A stretch of DNA of 64,000 bases from Phycisphaeraceae bacterium. GTDB lineage: Bacteria; Planctomycetota; Phycisphaerae; Phycisphaerales; UBA1924. Where the stretch lies: the NCBI GenBank assembly GCA_019636675.1, contig JAHBXC010000001.1:62001-126000 (forward strand). The letters are read 5' to 3'. The position numbers and the translations under genes were made by a program. How positions within the stretch are numbered: the stretch's first letter is position 1; the number at the start of each line of letters is the position of its first letter. Below are positions 61,879 through 64,000 of the stretch, piece after piece. The notes under the pieces were generated by a model. The model was not told where the DNA came from. It saw only the letters and a list, made by a program, of their open reading frames with translations, and did not search any database.

Positions 61879-63048
61879 GTGAGCACCACCCCCGACGAGC
61901 ACCATCCCGGCCAGACGCCGAATCCGCCCCCGCCCTCCGAGGCGCCCCTGGCCTCGCTCGACGAGCTGCGCCGGCGCATCGACGAGATCGACTCGGCGCT
62001 GATCCGCCTGCTCAACGACCGGGCCCGCGTCGTCGTCGAGGTCGGGCGATACAAGCGCGACACCGGCACACCGATCTACGCGCCTCATCGCGAGTCGGCT
62101 GTCCTGAAGAAGGTCCTCGCCATGAACCCGGGCCCGCTGCCGGCGCGCACCGTCGAGGCGATCTATCGGGAACTCATGAGCGGCAGTTTCCTCCTGGAGC
62201 GACCATTGCGCATCGCCTACCTCGGCCCGGCCGGAAGCTATTCGCACCAGGCGGCGACGGCGCACTTCGGCTCGTCCGTCGAGTTCGTCGACGTGCAGGA
62301 CATCGCAGGCGTCTTCGGAGAGGTCGCGCGAGGCCACGCCGACTACGGGCTCGTCCCGATCGAGAACACGGTGGGGGGGGGCATCGTCGAAACGCTCGAC
62401 GCGTTCCGCGACTGCAAGCCCGGCGATGTCACGGTCTACGCCGAGGCGATGCTGCGCGTGCGCCACAACCTGCTCGCCGGGACACCGGCGGCGAAGGTGA
62501 CGCGCGTCTTCTCGAAGCCCGAGGTCTTCACGCAGTGCCGCGCCTGGCTCACGCGCAACCTCCCCAAAGCCGAACTCGTGGCGTCGCCCAGCAGCAGCAG
62601 GGCGGTGCAGCTGGCGCGAGAGCTGCTCGACGCCGACCCGGACTGCGGCGCGGCGGCCATCGCGTCGCTGCTGGCCGGCAAGCTGTACGGGCTGCACCCG
62701 CTCTACGAATCGATCGAGGACAACCCCAACAATGTGACCCGCTTCCTCGTGCTCGCGAAGCAGGAAGCCCTCCCCAGCGGCGACGACAAGACCAGCGCCG
62801 TATTCCAGACCGCCGACAAGCCCGGCGCGCTCGCGCACGTGCTCGTCGCGTTCGAGCGCTGCGGCGTCAACCTCACGCACATCGACCGTCGCCCGAGCGG
62901 GCGCGAGAACTGGGCCCACGTGTTCTACATCGAAGCGCAGGGCCACCGCGCCGACGAGAAACTCGCGAAGGCGCTGCACGAGGCCGCCTCGCACTGCATC
63001 GAGCTGCGCGTGCTCGGCAGCTACCCGCGCGCCACTCGCCTACTCTGA
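61879..63048 (+). CDS. pheA: Bifunctional chorismate mutase / prephenate dehydratase
   Basis: 389 residues; makes phenylpyruvate from chorismate. GTG 61879 was chosen; an upstream GTG (61840) would only add a polar tail. Domains: chorismate mutase (residues ~25-110; LDELRRRIDEIDSALIRLLN, VGRYKRDTG), prephenate dehydratase (~115-295; IAYLGPAGSYSHQAA, VPIENTVGGGIVET, NPNNVTRFLVL) and ACT (~310-389; GALAHVLVAFERCGVNLTHID, with RRPSGRENW in place of ESRP). Feedback by Phe through ACT is usual for the family. Single gene, divergent from the membrane protein. Confidence 0.95.
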   Translation: MSTTPDEHHPGQTPNPPPPSEAPLASLDELRRRIDEIDSALIRLLNDRARVVVEVGRYKRDTGTPIYAPHRESAVLKKVLAMNPGPLPARTVEAIYRELMSGSFLLERPLRIAYLGPAGSYSHQAATAHFGSSVEFVDVQDIAGVFGEVARGHADYGLVPIENTVGGGIVETLDAFRDCKPGDVTVYAEAMLRVRHNLLAGTPAAKVTRVFSKPEVFTQCRAWLTRNLPKAELVASPSSSRAVQLARELLDADPDCGAAAIASLLAGKLYGLHPLYESIEDNPNNVTRFLVLAKQEALPSGDDKTSAVFQTADKPGALAHVLVAFERCGVNLTHIDRRPSGRENWAHVFYIEAQGHRADEKLAKALHEAASHCIELRVLGSYPRATRLL

Positions 63049-63109
63049 AAACGACAGCGCGAGCGCCTGGGGCGCCCGCGCTGGGTGGTCGTCGGTTGTC
63101 GAGACGCGA

Positions 63110-63424
63110 TCAGCCCTGCTGGGCGATCTGCTGACGCTCGAGCTCGATCTCGCCGAAGGCCTTCTCGTACTGGCCGATGATCTGGTTCAGCGACATCGCC
63201 AGACGCTTCGCGCCCTGCCAGTTCATCACCACGCGAGAGCCGACCGCGAAGGTCATCGCGGGCTGGTTGTTCTGCGCAGGCATCGGCATGTTCAGGCCGA
63301 AATCCAGGACGACCTCGTCGGGCGTGGTCGCCGTCCGGATCGTGTTCGCGTAGGTGGTGGTCATGCGGCTCTCGTCGATGCGGAGCTGCACCTGACGGCC
63401 CTGCTGAGCGCCCTGCTCTGACAT
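63110..63424 (-). CDS. DUF3467-type protein
   Basis: 104 residues. The conserved part is residues ~15-95: VQLRIDESRMTTTYANTIRT, EVVLDFGLN, RVVMNWQGAKRLAMSLNQII. DUF3467 proteins are widespread and uncharacterised. Start ATG 63424. Convergent with pheA; an imperfect GC hairpin (63059-63084) lies between the stops. Confidence 0.85.
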   Translation of the reverse strand: MSEQGAQQGRQVQLRIDESRMTTTYANTIRTATTPDEVVLDFGLNMPMPAQNNQPAMTFAVGSRVVMNWQGAKRLAMSLNQIIGQYEKAFGEIELERQQIAQQG

Positions 63425-63632
63425 GGGAAGTATCCTTCGAAGGGGTCGTGCGTTGACTCGAAAGCCGGGCGTCTGCCGCGGCGGACACACCCGCCCGGGA
63501 CTCGGCCCGGCCGGGGCCGGGATTGTGCGCACCGGCCCACGCGTATTCAAGCCGACGCGCGACGAATCTCGGACGAGGACCCACTTCTTCTCCCCCTGTA
63601 CGGCAACGGGTAGCCGAACGCTCCCGACCGGG

Positions 63633-63638
63633 TATACT
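63633..63638 (+). promoter_or_regulatory. -10 box of tRNA-Val
   Basis: TATACT, 14 bp before the tRNA start; the -35 region is poor. Confidence 0.5.
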
Positions 63639-63651
63639 TGCCCCAATAGCA

Positions 63652-63725
63652 GGGCGATTGGCGCAGTTGGCTAGCGCGCCAGTATGACACACTGGAGGTC
63701 ACTGGTTCGAGCCCAGTATCGCCCA
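63652..63725 (+). tRNA. tRNA-Val (GAC anticodon)
   Basis: 74 nt. Acceptor GGGCGAT/ATCGCCC with A73, D-loop AGTTGGCTAG, anticodon stem CCAGT/ACTGG enclosing ATGACAC, anticodon GAC; T-loop TTCGAGC. No CCA is encoded. Confidence 0.96.
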
Positions 63726-63732
63726 CTTGCTC

Positions 63733-63764
63733 AAGGCCGCGGCGGCTTCGCCGCGGCCTTTTTT
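63733..63764 (+). terminator. Intrinsic terminator of tRNA-Val
   Basis: Perfect AAGGCCGCGGCGG-CTT-CGCCGCGGCCTT-type hairpin with TTTTTT immediately after. Confidence 0.88.
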
Positions 63765-63788
63765 CGTGCCTCCCCACGCGGAACACCC

Positions 63789-64000
63789 GTGAACACCCAG
63801 GCATCCAGCTCGCCGGCCCACACCCCGGTCGGCGCACCCGCCGAAGCGTCCGGCGCCTCCCTCGGGGGCGCCGCCGAACCCGCCCCCGACGCCCCGACCC
63901 TCGCCGAGGTCGCCGCTCGCGCGCGCGGCGTCGGGCTCGCCTACGGACTCGGGGCCTATCTCTGGTGGGGGCTCGTCCCGATCTACTTCAAAGCCGTCGC
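63789..64000 (+). CDS. EamA-family transporter, RarD-like, 5' part
   Basis: The frame runs off the window; only ~70 residues are visible. After a ~45-residue polar A/P-rich start (GTG 63789) comes GLAYGLGAYLWWGLVPIYFK, the first helix of RarD/EamA permeases (compare the WGxxPxYFK pattern). RarD was named from chloramphenicol sensitivity; the true substrates are unclear. The long N-terminal tail is unusual, so the real start could be further in. Confidence 0.75.
   Translation, partial: MNTQASSSPAHTPVGAPAEASGASLGGAAEPAPDAPTLAEVAARARGVGLAYGLGAYLWWGLVPIYFKAV

Overview
The window is high-GC DNA from a planctomycete, most likely of the Phycisphaerales. The lineage is inferred from several features: a pseudopilin with an H-X9-DG tail, secreted proteins with a PxPG variant of the PEP-CTERM signal, a dockerin-like pair of calcium loops, type III glutamine synthetase, a tricorn-type protease, and an HTH-REC fusion regulator. 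All four tRNA-type genes lack an encoded CCA end.

Layout. 1-752 is the 5' part of murD (minus). 813-3405 is an IS1595-family (ISXO2-like) element with perfect 23-bp inverted ends and an 8-bp target duplication, inserted between murD and recA. Besides the transposase it carries a leucine-type tRNA-like gene with a proline (UGG) anticodon, a possible small RNA unit, a winged-helix-like passenger gene and a small leaderless gene. 3507-13067 holds recA, a PxPG-CTERM protein, a tricorn-like protease, an OprB-like porin and an S46 peptidase. 13095-15481 encodes 5-oxoprolinase as PxpB plus a PxpC-PxpA fusion. A patatin lipoprotein, tRNA(CAU), glutamine synthetase III and a MazG-like enzyme follow.

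19910-23530 (minus) looks like a cobalamin-controlled operon. A B12 riboswitch precedes four overlapping genes: a propeller-like PxPG-CTERM protein, a surface protein with two dockerin-like repeats, a pseudopilin and a BFD-like ferredoxin. It resembles the secreted part of the Bacteroidetes BtuG loci.

23624-33815 contains a metallophosphoesterase, a Ycf46-like ATPase, lepA, three tandem transglutaminase-fold proteins that lack the catalytic cysteine, and a methyltransferase. 33869-42901 contains comM, two unknown genes, an HTH-REC regulator, a SPOR lipoprotein, an acyl-CoA ligase, tRNA-Leu(GAG), an FGE-like secreted protein, a cluster of REPIN-like palindromes and an SDR. 43440-53744 contains a carboxy-terminal processing protease, a GNAT / TPR-YggX pair, a zincin, pyrD, sppA, a membrane dipeptidase, pgpA and pgsA. 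53933-60763 is nuoJKLMN, whose genes mostly overlap by 4 bp. The window ends with a membrane protein, pheA, a DUF3467 protein, tRNA-Val(GAC) and the start of a rarD-like transporter.

Most genes are core housekeeping. The accessory or unusual parts are the IS1595 element, the B12-riboswitch operon, the pseudo-transglutaminase triplet and the palindrome cluster at 41.7-42.1 kb. All calls come from reading the sequence; no database search was run.
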